Origin: Planoprotostelium fungivorum
Lineage: Eukaryota; Evosea; Variosea; Cavosteliida; Cavosteliaceae
Length of the DNA stretch: 64,000 nt
Direction: 5' to 3'
Assembly: GCA_003024175.1 (NCBI GenBank)
Contig: MDYQ01000096.1
Location: forward strand, 32,117 to 96,116
The position numbers were made by a program, and so were the translations under genes. The notes under the pieces were generated by a model that saw only the letters and a list, made by a program, of their open reading frames with translations, searched no databases and had not been told where the DNA came from. This document shows, one piece after another, positions 9,835 through 21,459 of the stretch (position 1 is the stretch's first letter; each line of letters begins with the position of its first letter).

Positions 9835-11760
9835 TTACACGGACGCCATTCTCCCGCTGGCGCTCAAGAACGGATTCCCCGCCACGTTGACGTTGGCCGA
9901 CACCTGCGACGGCTCATGAGACACAACGACTTTTTAAGACGTGTCACCTGTTTGCCGTGGAGAAGCCACTCCAAGAAGGGATCGTTGACATCTGCGTTCT
10001 GTCCGGAGACGTTCTCCAACAGCTCCATGCCCAATTCCCAGGCAGTGCGTTGACTCGCGGGGGCTCTGAACGGATTCGTCTGTCCGACATTTAGACGTTG
10101 ATGATGATAGACGATGATGATGATAGACGATGATGATGATAGACGATGAAGATGATAGACGATGATGATGATGGACGATGATAGACGATGATGATGATGG
10201 ACGATGGAGATGATGGACTATGATGATGATCACCTCTTCGTGATGCTCCTGCGGTGGTGCAGAAGGTGGAGCACTCACCGTCTCCTGCACTAATTCCCCC
10301 CTGCACATTTCAACGCTTCCCCTTGCATCTCCCTCACCTCGGCTGGAACGGAACGAACTCGTTGACTTTCTCCCCCGTCAACAGTTGCTCGTAATCTGCG
10401 ATGGCTTTTTCCATTCTCTCGTATAAAATGAAGAATAAATTCAATAATTTCTCGCTGGGAGATTTCTCTACAAATCGTTCGATGAGACCGTGGAGTCTCT
10501 CCTTCTGTTTCCGTGCGGCGATCTACAACGGTCAATCTTCAAAGGAGATTTGAAATTTGAAAATCGGGTTTCCCGCCACCTGTAGGTCTCTGGCCACTTC
10601 GTTGTCCGTTAGTTCTTCGCTGTCGATCGTTGCCTCTAAGAGAGACTCCAAAACGGTAACTGTCGATCTCATCTCCTCCATCTCGGCCATCATCTCTGAT
10701 GGACGGTGAGCGTCTCGACGTGTCATGCGGACCAAATGATTGTGCCCACCTTCTGGTATGATGGAGGGAGTGCGGGAGACGGCCTTGGGAGTGCTAGGTT
10801 TGCGTGCGTAATCTGAATTTTCGATGTACGTAAAGGGTTCTTCATCTTCTTCGATGATCCTGGGAAATCGAACACCTAATGAGGATGAGATCGATCATCT
10901 GGATCATCATGATGATCGTTTGTGAGATGAGATGTAGGGTGAAATGCCATGTCATTACACTTTATTATCGATCGTGAGATGGGATGAGATGTATGGATGA
11001 AATGATGTGTGATTGAGCTTTGTGATGATGCGATGAAAAATAGAGAAAGTGAGACGAGTGAGAACGGTATGAGGTCAATTTAGACGAATGATTACCTTTC
11101 TTCTTCAGATGATGGTACAAGACACTGTATCTCGGTAGTTCATCCGCATGACAGAATCCCCAACATTGAATGCAAGCCAAAACCTTCTCACGTGTCAGAC
11201 ATCATCATTTCACCATCATGTTCACCTTCTCCTGGACTCTACATTTGACGTAGCCGAGAGAAGAATTGGATCTCTTTCTGGCGATCTTCTCGTATTTCTT
11301 CGGTGTTGTCTTGATGCGAAGTCCTCCTGTCTTTTTCATCCTCTCCACAAAGTCTTTGTGAGAGACAGCCTGATGGAAAGCGGTCCCGCAGCTCTTGACC
11401 ATCATGTCAACGAGGGTCACAATTGTCCACAAGATTCTGCGAATCGGTCAAAGCCATATCGAAATCTGAGCTGACGATTGCAATTGGAAATTCAATGTGA
11501 GTCTGACTCACGAAACGTCCTTCTTATGTGCTTTGAGATGTTGCCCGATCAGTTTGACGGCCGTATCGCTCCTGAGATAATCAATCAGTGATTTAGAAAT
11601 GGGAGACGGGACTCACAAGTTGGGATTGACTTGAACAATTGTCATCAGCTCTGTGGTTGCCTCCGGCTCTGGGTCATTGAAACGGTGTGCATCTCTCAGA
11701 GTGGCCTTTGTCACAAGACTGCTCATGTGAGGTTCTATCGCAAGTATCGCTCTTTCCATG
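9835..11760 (-). CDS. VHS-GAT domain adaptor, TOM1/GGA-like
   Basis: Endosomal or Golgi sorting adaptor. VHS domains bind membranes or cargo tails and GAT domains bind ubiquitin or Arf partners. Read on the minus strand it starts MERAILAIEPHMSSLVTKAT (ATG at 11760) and continues with VHS helices: ATTELMTIVQVNPN, AVKLIGQHLKAHKKDV, LVDMMVKSCGTAFHQAVSHK and IQCWGFCHADELPRYSVLYH. A linker with a PSTPKAVSRTPS-type segment leads to GAT helices (VTVLESLLEATIDSEELTDN; LIERFVEKSPSEKLLNLFFI; ERMEKAIADYEQLLTG). The tail ends NVAGNPFLSASGRMASV, stop at 9835-9837. An N-P-F tripeptide near the end could bind EH domains (inference). One intron holds a GATGATGATAGAC microsatellite. A longer in-frame start at 11822 is possible. 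Confidence 0.85.
10095..10230. repeat. Microsatellite-like array of GAC(GAT)n units in an intron
   Basis: About nine imperfect units such as GACGATGATGATGATA fill 10095-10230, inside an intron of the VHS-GAT gene. Typical replication-slippage repeat. Confidence 0.9.
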
Positions 11761-11908
11761 TCGGAGAGTGAATGGGTCGGCGTGTATGTTAAGCGTATGT
11801 GATGCGTTCTGTCTGTGAGCAAATCCTCCGCGGTCGAAAATTTTCGGTGAAATCTTGCAGCACAGAAGAAAGTGTGAGACAGTGTGTACGCAGGTGGGTG
11901 ACCAAGTC

Positions 11909-12350
11909 TCAGGCTTCAAAAGATTCGAGCAGATGTGATGCAAACGATGCACGTGAACCTTTCAGTCCCAGATCATCTTTATAATTGAGAGTGTTCATCT
12001 CGAAAATTATGCCCGCGTCCATGTCATCCACCATCTCTACCGCTGTCTCGTGGCGCTGGACAGTGACAAATGCAGCTGGCGGAAAGGTGAAGGTCCACCT
12101 GATGAGATTCATCATCACCGCGAGTGCAAACACAAATCGCACCTTGTCTCATGAACATCGTGAAGGTAACTGCATGTATGAAGAGATTAAAAGTGGGATG
12201 TGTCCTCGTCGCTGCACGAATTCTATGAAGGGAGCCACCTTGCTTCAAGAGTCACTCTCCAGTGGCTTAGAGGAACAACGAGAGGTAAGAGACCAGTGAG
12301 CCACGGGGAAGCCCCAATGTGTTCACTATTTGATTTCAATTGTTTAGGCC
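11909..12350 (-). CDS. Unknown protein, 5' end unresolved
   Basis: On the minus strand three exons connect in matching phases: about 12350-12239, 12169-12143 (27 nt) and 12098-11909, with introns of 69 and 44 nt. The product reads ...WLTGLLPLVVPLSHWRVTLE, then ASYLHDVHETRWTFTFPPAAF, then a mixed alpha/beta-looking C-terminus ending SHLLESFEA (stop at 11909-11911). No ATG is visible in the first exon, so the gene starts further upstream, probably between 12350 and 12650. I do not recognise the family. It is tail-to-head with the VHS-GAT gene, about 150 bp away. Confidence 0.42.
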
Positions 12351-12699
12351 TCGGAGACTATACATAGAGAACTATATCTGTTTGTGGACACTGCTCGATG
12401 CATTTCGTGATGATGTTCGTGATCTTGATCACGCTGTAGTATGGAATGAAATCTAGGTGATCTTCCCGTTAATAGACTGTCGAACAGGTTTTAGCTTCTA
12501 TGGTTCTTGTTGTGATTTCTGTAGAATGATTGAACCCACGCGATGTCAATCTACGCCACAGGATGAAAGGGACGATGGCTTCTAAAATTCGGACAAGCGT
12601 CAAGACAAGAAAAAGCTTCAGAGTCCAAATAAGAGGTGTCTGTGGACCGAAGCACTGTATTCACAGGAGTGCTGGCCATTTTAGCCTTCCCGAGAAAGG
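12351..12699. other. Spacer between unknown minus gene and beta-helix gene
   Basis: Presumably holds the missing 5' exon(s) of the minus-strand gene and the promoter of the secreted beta-helix gene. I could not place either with confidence. Confidence 0.3.
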
Positions 12700-15367
12700 A
12701 TGAAGCTGCAAGCTCTCTTTGTACTTTCACTCATTGCCGTAGTATCAGCACAGACATTTTATGCTTCTCCAAGCAATTGGACGTCAGGTGCTCACCTCAT
12801 CATCCTGCATCTTCGTTCGAGCTTCAATGAGAAGATGTTTTCAGCTGACAGAAAGATGAAGTGATAATCACAGCGGACACATCCGGTTTCTCATCCGTGT
12901 CCATCATTCTACAAAGCGGGATTTATTCGCAGGTGCACGTCTAGACTGGAATATGATGTGATCTCTTCTGACGGATCTCAAAGGGCGTGTCTTTCGGTAA
13001 TGTTCCTTCGTGGCTCTTCTCTGCTATCGGAACAGTCACCATGCAAGGTGGCTGGACGTTGACAAAGCCGATGGATGTGACAGTCTCTGGCATCACCTTC
13101 ACCGCTTCCATCAGTTCTTCACTTCCGGTCGATCTACTCGTCAACAGCTGCAAATTTATAAATTCTACCACTGGAGCTATCAGTGTGGCTGGCAATGTGA
13201 TGGTGAGCGGATCCGCCACTCAATGCCAATGCAATGACAACATCAATCAGATTACTGGTTCCACATTCTCAAATAACACTAACGCACCCGGTGCATCTAT
13301 AAGTCTATACGGAGGCACCCTATCAATATCCTCATCTTCTTTCACCAATCATGCCCATCCATCCAGTGCGATCTCTCTCAATTCAGGGGCTCAAATGACC
13401 ATCACGTCTTCCTTCTTTTTCAACAACAGCCTCGGATACAACACCAACAATGGAGGTGTTTTATCCATCTCGAGTGAGTGGCTCGTCTTGTTCTTCACCA
13501 AAGATCACACTCGTTGTCGAAGACATCTGATTACCTCCACCAGGCTCGTCGGCCACCATCAGTGGATGCACGTTCTCCAACAACATCGCTGGGACCGGTG
13601 GTTCTATCTACGGCACGAACAGTCAGCTGGTCATCAGTTCATCTTCCTTCGACGGTGACTCTGCCCTCTTTGGTGGCAGCATCAAATTGGAATCTTGTCA
13701 GGTCATCTTGACCAATTCGACGTTCAGCAATTCGAATTATCACATTTACGAAGGTGTGCTGGCCGTCAGATCGTCCGGCGTGGTCATTCAGGGATGTCGT
13801 TTCACGAGCATGATCAGTGGCGGAACTGTAGTCATCTCTTCTGCTTCTAACGTCACCATGGTCGATAGCACCTACACCGGTGAGTCTTCGTCATGTCTCA
13901 GAAATCAAATATCTAAATTCGAAATAAAAGTCTCTCTCCTGACTGTGATGCAGGCAATACGGCCAGCTATGGTGGTGCCATCTCAAATTCTGCTTCTTAT
14001 CTGAACGTGAAGAATTGTACTTTCAACGGAAATTTTGCCTATAACGGTGGCGGTATATATCTCACTTCTGGCTCGAACACAGTCATCACCGAGAGTTCTT
14101 TCTCAGATGATGTTGCCAACAACCTCGGTGGAGCTCTTTTCGCCGACGAGAGTGAGCGTCATCCTCTTCTCGTTTAGACGCGCACCTGATGCATCTCATC
14201 AGCTTCTTCAGTCAGCGTCAGTGGCTCCTACTTCAACGCGAACGCAGCCAATAGTGGAGGTAGCTCCATCTATGCTGCAGCTTATGCAAGCGTCAGTGGT
14301 TGCACCTTCTTTGGAGGTAAAACGATCACTGGAGAGGGTGGAGCTCTCTACGCTGGTATCGGTGGGTGTCACACGATCATCATCGATGCGTCTGACACGT
14401 GCATCAGCATCCAACTTGATCGTTCGTGACAATCGTTTCTTTGGATGTAGAGCTCAATTGGGTGGCGCCATATCAGCTCGCACCTTCGTCTCACAATTGA
14501 CAAACAATACTTTCAATGGAAATCGTGCGACGAACAGAGACGGAGGTACGCGAGTTCGAATCCCAACGGTTCTATCTTTTTTACCCCCACAGGCGCCGTC
14601 TACTTGTACAAAGGTGGATTTTCCAGGGGTAACACGTATGTCAACAATTCAGCCACTGGTGTAGGAGGTCAGCAAGGTTATATCTCTCATCGCTGACATT
14701 CGCCGTAGGTGCATTGTGTTCGGTCACGAACGGCATCACCGTGACGAGTGATGTCTATTCGAACAACAGTGCGTCTCTCGGTGGTGCCCTTTACTTCAAT
14801 TCCACCTTCTCCGTTTTCTTCTGTACCTTCACTTACAATGGTGGAATCACGGGTGGTGGTGCTGTGTATGCCGTACGTGACACCAGTGGATCCATTTACA
14901 ATAGCTTATTCGACGGCAACGCGAACACATTCTTGTTTGTCGGGGCGTCGGTTAATTTGATGCAAGTGACTGTGACCAATTCTTCTCCTTCTCTTTCTAC
15001 GGATGCCTCCGTGCTGCTGATGACCGCCAGTCGAGTGACCATGATCAACCCGATCGTGTATGCAAACTTGCAGTCTGGCTCTGAAAGTGCAGTCAGAATC
15101 ATACAGGTGAGAATGTCTCAGTGTAGAACGAACGAGGAGCTAAAGATAGATCAGGTGGACGATGGAGCGCTGACGGTTGTGGGTGGCAACTTTACGAACA
15201 ATCAGAATCAAGCTACATCGGGTGTCGTCAGCGGAGCCCAAGTGACGATGCCTGATCTGGCGAAGACGATGACATCCAGCGGTCTGTTGGGATATGTGAA
15301 CGTGATGATGTCTGGGACAAACTTGGCGGGATACCAGACGATGCCTCTCATGATCAATAGATACTGA
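12700..15367 (+). CDS. Secreted parallel beta-helix repeat protein (Pmp-like repeats)
   Basis: Starts MKLQALFVLSLIAVVSAQTF, a clear signal peptide. After several small exons the body is built of about 20-25-residue rungs with the recurring pattern GG-A-(I/L)-x(8-12)-(C)TF-x2-N. Examples are SATISGCTFSNNIAGTGGS, NCTFNGNFAYNGGGIY, SSFSDDVANNLGGALFADE, NNTFNGNRATNRDGG and NSLFDGNANTFLF. Such rungs form right-handed beta-helices (pectate-lyase fold, as in polymorphic outer membrane proteins and related adhesins). There are many NxS/T sites and no catalytic motif, so it is probably an extracellular structural or adhesion protein. It ends ...GYQTMPLMINRY, TGA at 15365-15367, with no transmembrane segment. 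Exon edges near 12780-12990 and 14340-14660 are approximate. A decayed partial copy follows. Confidence 0.82.
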
Positions 15368-15559
15368 ATTGTCCGTTGTCAGTATCATCTGAACAAGTAC
15401 TGGCACAACGAAACAAAGTGTATCACTTTGGGTCAAATCTTGGTGGAAATCTTTAGTTTTTCCCCGCCGTAGCTGCCATCACGCGATATCAAGGAAACGA
15501 GAGTAACATCGTCGTCGTGCACAGGGAATACAGATTCTTCGCAGCCTCTGTGGACAGAC

Positions 15560-16102
15560 TCCAAAGACACAAACTATTCGATGACTCTATACTCTGGCTT
15601 CTTTGAGACGGTGAGGGTGCGGTGGATCTAGTGTTTGATGTTCATTCGAAAGTGAATCTACAAAAAGCTACGACACAATGGGTTCCCGTGCGGTCTCCCA
15701 TCACAGTATTAGCATCGCCCACGACTGCTTACCTTACGAGTTCGGAATGGGTTCGTGGGCTTTCAGTCTGGTATGGTCGTAGCTGTTCGTCTTCTTGCAT
15801 GAAGTACTTTCTCTTACAGCGGTTGAACTGGGGGTAGAGCAGTACTGCCGTACGCTCTAGCAGTGAATCGATCAACAGCTGTGTCTTTGACTTCTTGGTC
15901 GCCAAATCGGAGAACGTAATGCGAGTGACAGTGACCTCTTCTTCTTCCACGATTGCCTCCGTGCTTCTGATGAGCAATAGTAGTTCGACAGTGATCGATG
16001 TTAGAATCCTTGGAGATACGAACGGGCAGCTTCACTCTCTTGGTGTGGTGATGGTGTCTATTTCATCATCTTTTTCATATGTGTGGAGCTCGTCTGGTTG
16101 AT
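15560..16102 (+). pseudogene. Decayed partial duplicate of the beta-helix gene
   Basis: 15895-16102 reads ENVMRVTVTSSSSTIASVLL, parallel to SVNLMQVTVTNSSPSLSTDA...SVLLM in the intact gene, and the DNA matches around GCCTCCGTGCT. Upstream, GCAGTACTGCCGTACGCTCTAGCAG (split here as 15839-15863) resembles the exon encoding GGAVYAVRD, but the reading frame is shifted and stopped. A TCGATGACTCTATACTCTGG stretch near 15579 recalls the VDSTYTG exon. The copy has lost frame continuity and most exons, so I call it a pseudogene fragment from tandem duplication. Confidence 0.6.
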
Positions 16103-16167
16103 GTGTGCTGTTATTCATCGAACATTTCAAATGTGTTGTTTCCCGCCTAAACAAAACACATCATCCG

Positions 16168-16625
16168 ATGGATCTCCAACAGAAGAAGAACAAAACCGCA
16201 AATCTTCCACCTTATATGACGCCAAATGGTGACGATCAGTCTAAAGAGGTCGTGTATGAGATGGTGCCAGACGATGGAAAACCAGCATTCTTCGATAATC
16301 TTGATTTGGGTGAGTGCATACGAGTTAAAAATCGTCATTGATGGTATCAAGCTCCAGAAAAGGTTGTTTTGACTGTCCACAAGCGTGAATGACGATGAGA
16401 TCTCTGTCCATCTGTGACACAGCCAAACGATCATCACCTCTGGTCAATCAAGAATGAATCTAGTGTGATAGATATTGTACAAATACAGAGTCTGTACAAT
16501 ATTTTGCAGTGATTCGCTGTTTGCTCGTCATCATTGTTGTCTCAATACAAACAGAAGCAGAGATCTTATTCTTTAATGAATGCACTCCAACCTCCATCGT
16601 ACGGGAAGCCCAGGGAAAATACTGA
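16168..16625 (+). CDS. Small predicted single-TM protein, unknown
   Basis: Exon 1 (16168-16309) begins MDLQQKKNKTANLPPYMTPN and ends in phase 1. Exon 2 (16489-16625) starts after AAATACAG and restores the frame as LDLESVQYFAVIRCLLVIIV, a hydrophobic helix, then ends REAQGKY. About 92 residues: cytosolic acidic N-terminus, one membrane helix, short tail. The intron (179 nt) is longer than usual here. A different frame, 16576-16845 (Glu/Lys-rich, ending ...SALVALIEMNIFCPVP), is also open, so an alternative gene model exists. No family recognised. Confidence 0.4.
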
Positions 16626-17153
16626 AGAGGGAGAAGAGGAAGAAGAGCAGGAGACTGCAGGAAAGAAGAGAGCTCCAACCAAGCCGAAAACGTCCAAAAA
16701 TTTGGACGAAAGAGAGACGAAGAGAAGGGTCGTGGAGATCAACGATCATCCATTTTATCTATGTATCATTAACACCGCTCCCAAGTTGGTAATCTCTGCT
16801 CTTGTTGCTCTCATAGAGATGAACATATTCTGCCCAGTACCGTAATAATTCCGCTATAAATATCTTCAAAGTTTTCCGGTTTGAGACATCTGACGTGAGC
16901 TCAGGTGTCGCTATATCTTATTATATTGCTGCCGTTATACCTACACATGACTGCGAGGCCTATCGCGAATCCAAGCGAATCATCGAGAGTAAAAGCACAC
17001 CTTTGGAGGACCCGTCATTCCCCTCGTTCATTTTTGACTGTGAAAGTGCAAGTGGTCCACCCACCTGACCGATGTCGGGTTTAGTTGACTGTTCTGATGC
17101 CGAATCACTGATTCCTCTCTCCATCTCATTTTCAGCTTGAGCAGATAGAGAGA
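16626..17153. other. Spacer before the BBE oxidase
   Basis: The first 220 bp carry the alternative Glu/Lys-rich frame just mentioned. The remainder (16850-17153) has no coding signal and should contain the promoter of the oxidase; TCTTATTATATTGC at about 16915 is a TATA-like candidate only. Confidence 0.35.
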
Positions 17154-19192
17154 ATGAGATCTCTCCTCCTACTCGTCCTCTCTGCAGTGGTCACCGCCCA
17201 GTTGTCTGGCATCCCTGTACTACCCTCGAACAATACCTTCACCTGTCGTCCCTATCAGCCGTGCTGGCCTACGCTCTCGCAGTGGGCAGCTTTCAATCAA
17301 TCCATCGGAGGCAACCTCTTCGCTACCACTCCCATCGGTAGCCCTTGCTTTCTCACCTCTCCAGATTACAGCAATGCTTCCTGTACCTTTGTCAGAAGCC
17401 AATACATGAATCCCTACTACCGTCAGTCTCACTATGGAGCCATGGAGTACACCAACTGGGAGACTTGCGGGCTGGATAACTGTCTTCCTTCGATGCTGGG
17501 ACCCCTCCAGAATCCCACGTGTGGCCTCGGTAGATTGTCTTCCGCCTACGTTCAAGCCCAGACTACTGCCCACATTACCGCCACCCTCGCGTTCATCAAA
17601 CAGCACAACATCCGTCTCGTACTCCGTAACACCGGTCACGATTACCAGGGTGAGACAATCCATCCGTCGCGCGATCGACATCATCGATCTCGTCATCGAT
17701 CACATCATCGAGAAGATTTCACTCACGAGAACCACAGGTCGCAGCTCTTCCGCCAACTCCCTCGCCCTCGTCACATCCAGCTTCAAGTCCATGTCCCTCA
17801 TTAGAAACTTCTCCACCAACAGCTGTCCCACTACCTACCAGAACATTGCTGTCATTGGTGCTGGAGTCACTGCTACGGAGGCAACCAAGTACTTCAATCA
17901 GTTTGGCTTCGCGGTCACCGTGGGTGCCTGCCCTTCCGTTGGTATAGCAGGAGGTTTCGGTCACACCGCCGGTCACGGCATCTACTCCAGGGCTTACGGT
18001 CTCATGGTCGATCAAGCCGGTGGGACATCTTCCCACCGATTCTCCACGCTGACGTTCTTTCAGTGGAGTTCGACTTCATCACCGTCGATGGAAGGGCGTT
18101 GACCGTCAACGAGTGCAACAACCCAGATCTATTCTGGGCCATGCGTGGAGGCGGTGGAGGTACCTACGCCATCTTGGTCAACTACAAGTTCAAGCTTCAT
18201 CCCCTGAACAAGATTGCCATGTACAGCTTCCGCGCCACTTTTCCCGCCCCGATCACCTTCCTCGCAACGGACAGCCCCACAGTGAGAGCGATGTACACCG
18301 CCCTGGCTACCAACGAGACCGTGTGGGCTCCCAACAACATCACTGGCTACAATTTTGTCACCATCAACTCCGTGGAGACCCACCAGATCCTCCCCGTCGG
18401 CTCGGATCCCCTGGGCCTTCTGAAGGAGCTTACGGCCGATTACGCTCGTTTCATGAGAAACGTTCCCAACATCTCCATCATCGAAGACTCTTACTACCTC
18501 TTCAACGATCAAGTCGAATTTGAAGCCGGTTCGGCTGGAGTTGTAGATCGTCACGCCACGGTGGGACTCGGTGTCGTCACCGTCTCTCGTCTCGTGCCAA
18601 CTCGTCTCTTCTCTACACCTCAGACGATCGATCAACTCGTAGACGCCATCGTGGGAGGATTAGATGCCATCGCTCCGCTCAGGGATGCTCTTCCGGTGGT
18701 CCTCATTCAGCTGACACCCACCACACCGACCGTTGGTTCTGATCCACAGAGGGCAACGGCGGCGAATCCGGGCTGGAGGGAGGCTTACTGGCACGCCATC
18801 ATTGTGGGAGGCTGGGTGCAAGGAGAGACGGATGCAGTCATTCAAGCTACGCAGGCTCTGGCCAGAACCGTCGCACAGGTGAGAACGTCAAACTCTTCAC
18901 GCGTGTCACGTTTCTGATCGCGATGCAGCCACTGATCGATCTGATCTCGACGAGCAATGACACCGGCTATGCGTATCCCAACGAGGCCGATTACGCCGAA
19001 TCCAACTGGAAGAGTGTCTTCTGGGGATCCAACTACGACCGCCTGAGCCAGATCAAAGCCAAGTACGATCCTCTTAACGTTCTCAACTGCTGGAAGTGTG
19101 TGGGATTCATCGGAGAGAGTGATCCCATGTACTCTTGCTACGGTGCGAATCCACAACCTTCCGTCTATTTCAATCAGAACCTGAAGCAATAA
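17154..19192 (+). CDS. Secreted FAD-linked oxidase, berberine-bridge-enzyme type
   Basis: Signal peptide MRSLLLLVLSAVVTAQ. Four exons (17154-17649, 17738-18019, 18064-18878, 18929-19192) give about 618 residues, normal for the family. The PCMH-type FAD domain is clear. RNTGHDYQG carries the His that, in this family, binds the flavin 8-alpha position; VGACPSVGIAGGFGHTAGHG carries the Cys that binds C6, so bicovalent FAD is expected. FDFITVDGRALTVNE and DLFWAMRGGGGGTYAILV complete the domain. The C-terminal BBE motif is present: YPNEADYAESNWKSVFWG, NYDRLSQIKAKYDPLNVLNC. Known members oxidise alkaloids, carbohydrates or other alcohols with O2; substrate here unknown. The TAA stop overlaps an AATAAA signal (19190-19195). 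Secure family, open function. Confidence 0.95.
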
Positions 19193-19904
19193 AATGAGTG
19201 CTGCTCTTTCCTTGTGCAAGTCTCTTCATCTCCCGTTCGATGCGATGTGTTGAGCAGTAGAATGGAGAGGAGTTGGAGATGAGCGAGCACGATCCAAATC
19301 GAGCTTCAAAATGAGAAGCCAACCGAGGACACGACACACGAAACATGAAGACTTGGTTTGCACAAACTTCACTTCTTTGAATAATTCCGTGCTTGGGGCG
19401 TGAAGTTCGTCGTCTAAAACGGGGCTCTATCTTCCGTGTCACTGTGCTTCTGATAAAGCCCTATCATACGTCAAATCTGTGTTTACGAGATTTCGACAGG
19501 AAGCTACATAATATTACTCCGCTCGCTCAAAACAGCAACGCCCAACCCAAGGAGAGCCAGCATCATGCCAAGCCGAACAAGCTGCTCATCAGAGGCAGTG
19601 ACTCTCCAAACGATGCACCTGCCTCACACGTGCAGAAACCATCATACACGTGAGACATATGCAGGCGATCTTCAATTAGACACTGACAGAAGGTAGTGCG
19701 TAACGAGTATAATGAAGATCTAATGAATCGAGGGTGAGTAGACACGTTCGGCCATGTGGCCAATCTTTGAGGCCATCGTGTAATGAGAGCAACAGCAATG
19801 GAAACGTCGATCGAAGCTTCAAAGGAGAGAATGTTCTTACAGAGGCTCTACTCTCAGCTGAAGTAAGACATCCAAAACATACCGACGAGTAACATGGAAC
19901 GCAG
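19193..19904. other. Spacer between BBE oxidase and PAQR gene
   Basis: 3'-UTR of the oxidase, then about 600 bp with no convincing gene. An upstream exon of the PAQR gene probably ends at 19862 (see next entry). Confidence 0.35.
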
Positions 19905-21036
19905 AAGAAAGTCGAAAATGTTTTGAAACAATGGAAGGAAGTGCCCTCCTTTCTCCAAGATAATCGATGGATATACAGTGGTTATCGATCAGAGTACTCC
20001 ATTCAAAAGTGTTGCAAAAGTGTCTTCAGCTATCACAACGGTGATGCATCACATGGATCGTCTCACTCTAACGATAAGACAGAATCGTGGTGTATTTGGA
20101 CACATCTCTTCGCGTCTCTGAGTTTTCTTCTCCTGATTCCAATCACAGTCAACTACTTTTTAGAAGCACCCTCTACCACCGACCGCATCATCTTCTACAT
20201 CTATCTCATCTCTGCCTGCGCTCAGATGTCCTTCTCCACCTTCTTCCACACCTTCGCATGCAGCTCCGCCTCCCTCTACGTCACATTCGCCAAGCTCGAT
20301 TTCTCCGGTAATTTTCCGGACCCTCACGCGATGCTCATCTCTTCACAGGCATCACGCTCATGATCGTAGCATCCAACATACCTCCCGTCTTCTATTCTTT
20401 CGCGTGTCACCCTCATTTAGCCCAACTATACATATCGACCATCATCATCTTGGGCTCCATTGGACTGGTTCTCTCTCTGTCACCGTTATTCGCCAAGACA
20501 AAGTACAGACAGTGGAGATTAGGTGAGAGCGTTTTCTTCCCATGAGATGCTGATGATGCCAGGTTTTTTCGTCTTTTTTGGACTGTTTGGAGCCGCTCCG
20601 ATTCCACACCTGTTCATGATCGAATCGGTGAATGATCATCTCGATGTCATCATCGTCTCATACGATCATCGCTTCTCCTTCATCACGAGATCACGCTCTT
20701 CTTCTCATTCGAACAGCCTTCGTTCATCTGGCCGATTTTATCGAAGATATTTATGATGGGTGCTCTCTATTCACTCGGTGCTGTGTTCTACGCCACACGG
20801 TGGCCGGAGAGGAGTTTTCCCGGAAAATTCGATTACGGCGTGAGTTCTGTCTCAACATCATCGTATCATCACATCGAATCATCACCGGCATCACCTTCAA
20901 CATCGTTCTGATGGGACACTTGCAGTTGTCGAGTCACGTCATCTGGCACATTTTAGTCATGACAGCCGCTTACGTTCAACTCTGGGCGTGCATCACCGCT
21001 TATCAACAACGAAAGGCCACACCTTGTACGATATGA
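19905..21036 (+). CDS. PAQR-family seven-TM receptor (adiponectin-receptor/hemolysin III superfamily)
   Basis: Integral membrane protein with a metal-binding helix bundle. Motifs in order: SWCIWTHLFASLSFLLL (first helix with the conserved His); STFFHTFACSSASLYVTFAK, matching the family's HTFxCHS followed by KLDFSG; RWPERSFPGKFDYG; and HVIWHILVMTAAYVQLW, matching the final SHQIFH(V)-type helix. These His residues plus the Asp of KLDFSG are the zinc site in AdipoR structures. Introns lie between helices. The first exon seen is preceded by a 42-nt intron (19863-19904), and the upstream exon ending at 19862 (...ENVLTEALLSAE) is open without an ATG, so the true start is undetermined. Known members act as hydrolases or receptors of lipid signals; ligand unknown. 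Stop TGA 21034-21036. Confidence 0.85.
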
Positions 21037-21459
21037 TAATCCATCACAATAAACGTCTATTTATTTCTGTCTCTTACTCTACCAAATTTCTGATGGCGTC
21101 AACTCTCGCGAGCCACATCATCCCATCGATGGAAGAAATCCACGATGAGGTCACGTCCTGCTACTGCCCCGTCCACACGTTCACCCGGCGTCCTGATCTT
21201 CCAAGTGAATATGAAACCACAGTTTCCCTGGAATCTGAGGAAACCAGCCTCCCTCTCGGTCTGTTTGTGATGAAAATGACACTTTTCATTACACAGCGTC
21301 TGTCATTTGGAAGTCTGCCGTGATATTTCCAGCCGACCTCACGGAAAACTGAAGACGAAGAGAGCAACACTTATCATCACCACACACGACGCCACGCAAC
21401 GACGATTTATAGAACCTCTTCTACAAAGTAATTGGCAAGAAGACACTGACGCATTGTGA
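21037..21459. other. Spacer between PAQR and kinase genes
   Basis: AATAAA at 21049 marks the PAQR 3' end. I see no gene in the remainder; a 110-codon plus-strand open frame crossing it has no family features. Confidence 0.4.

Noticed and set aside
10095-10230. Repeat array that could suggest a CRISPR or minisatellite gene
   Set aside because: Units are GAT slippage repeats without unique spacers and lie in an intron of a eukaryotic gene.
14554-14564. GTTCGAATCCC, resembling the T-loop/B-box of a tRNA gene
   Set aside because: The flanking bases do not form the T-stem, no A-box or acceptor stem is found at the right distance, and it sits in a short intron of the beta-helix gene.
21058-21323. 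Plus-strand open frame after the PAQR gene
   Set aside because: Overlaps the PAQR 3' end and AATAAA, lacks domain similarity or splice structure.
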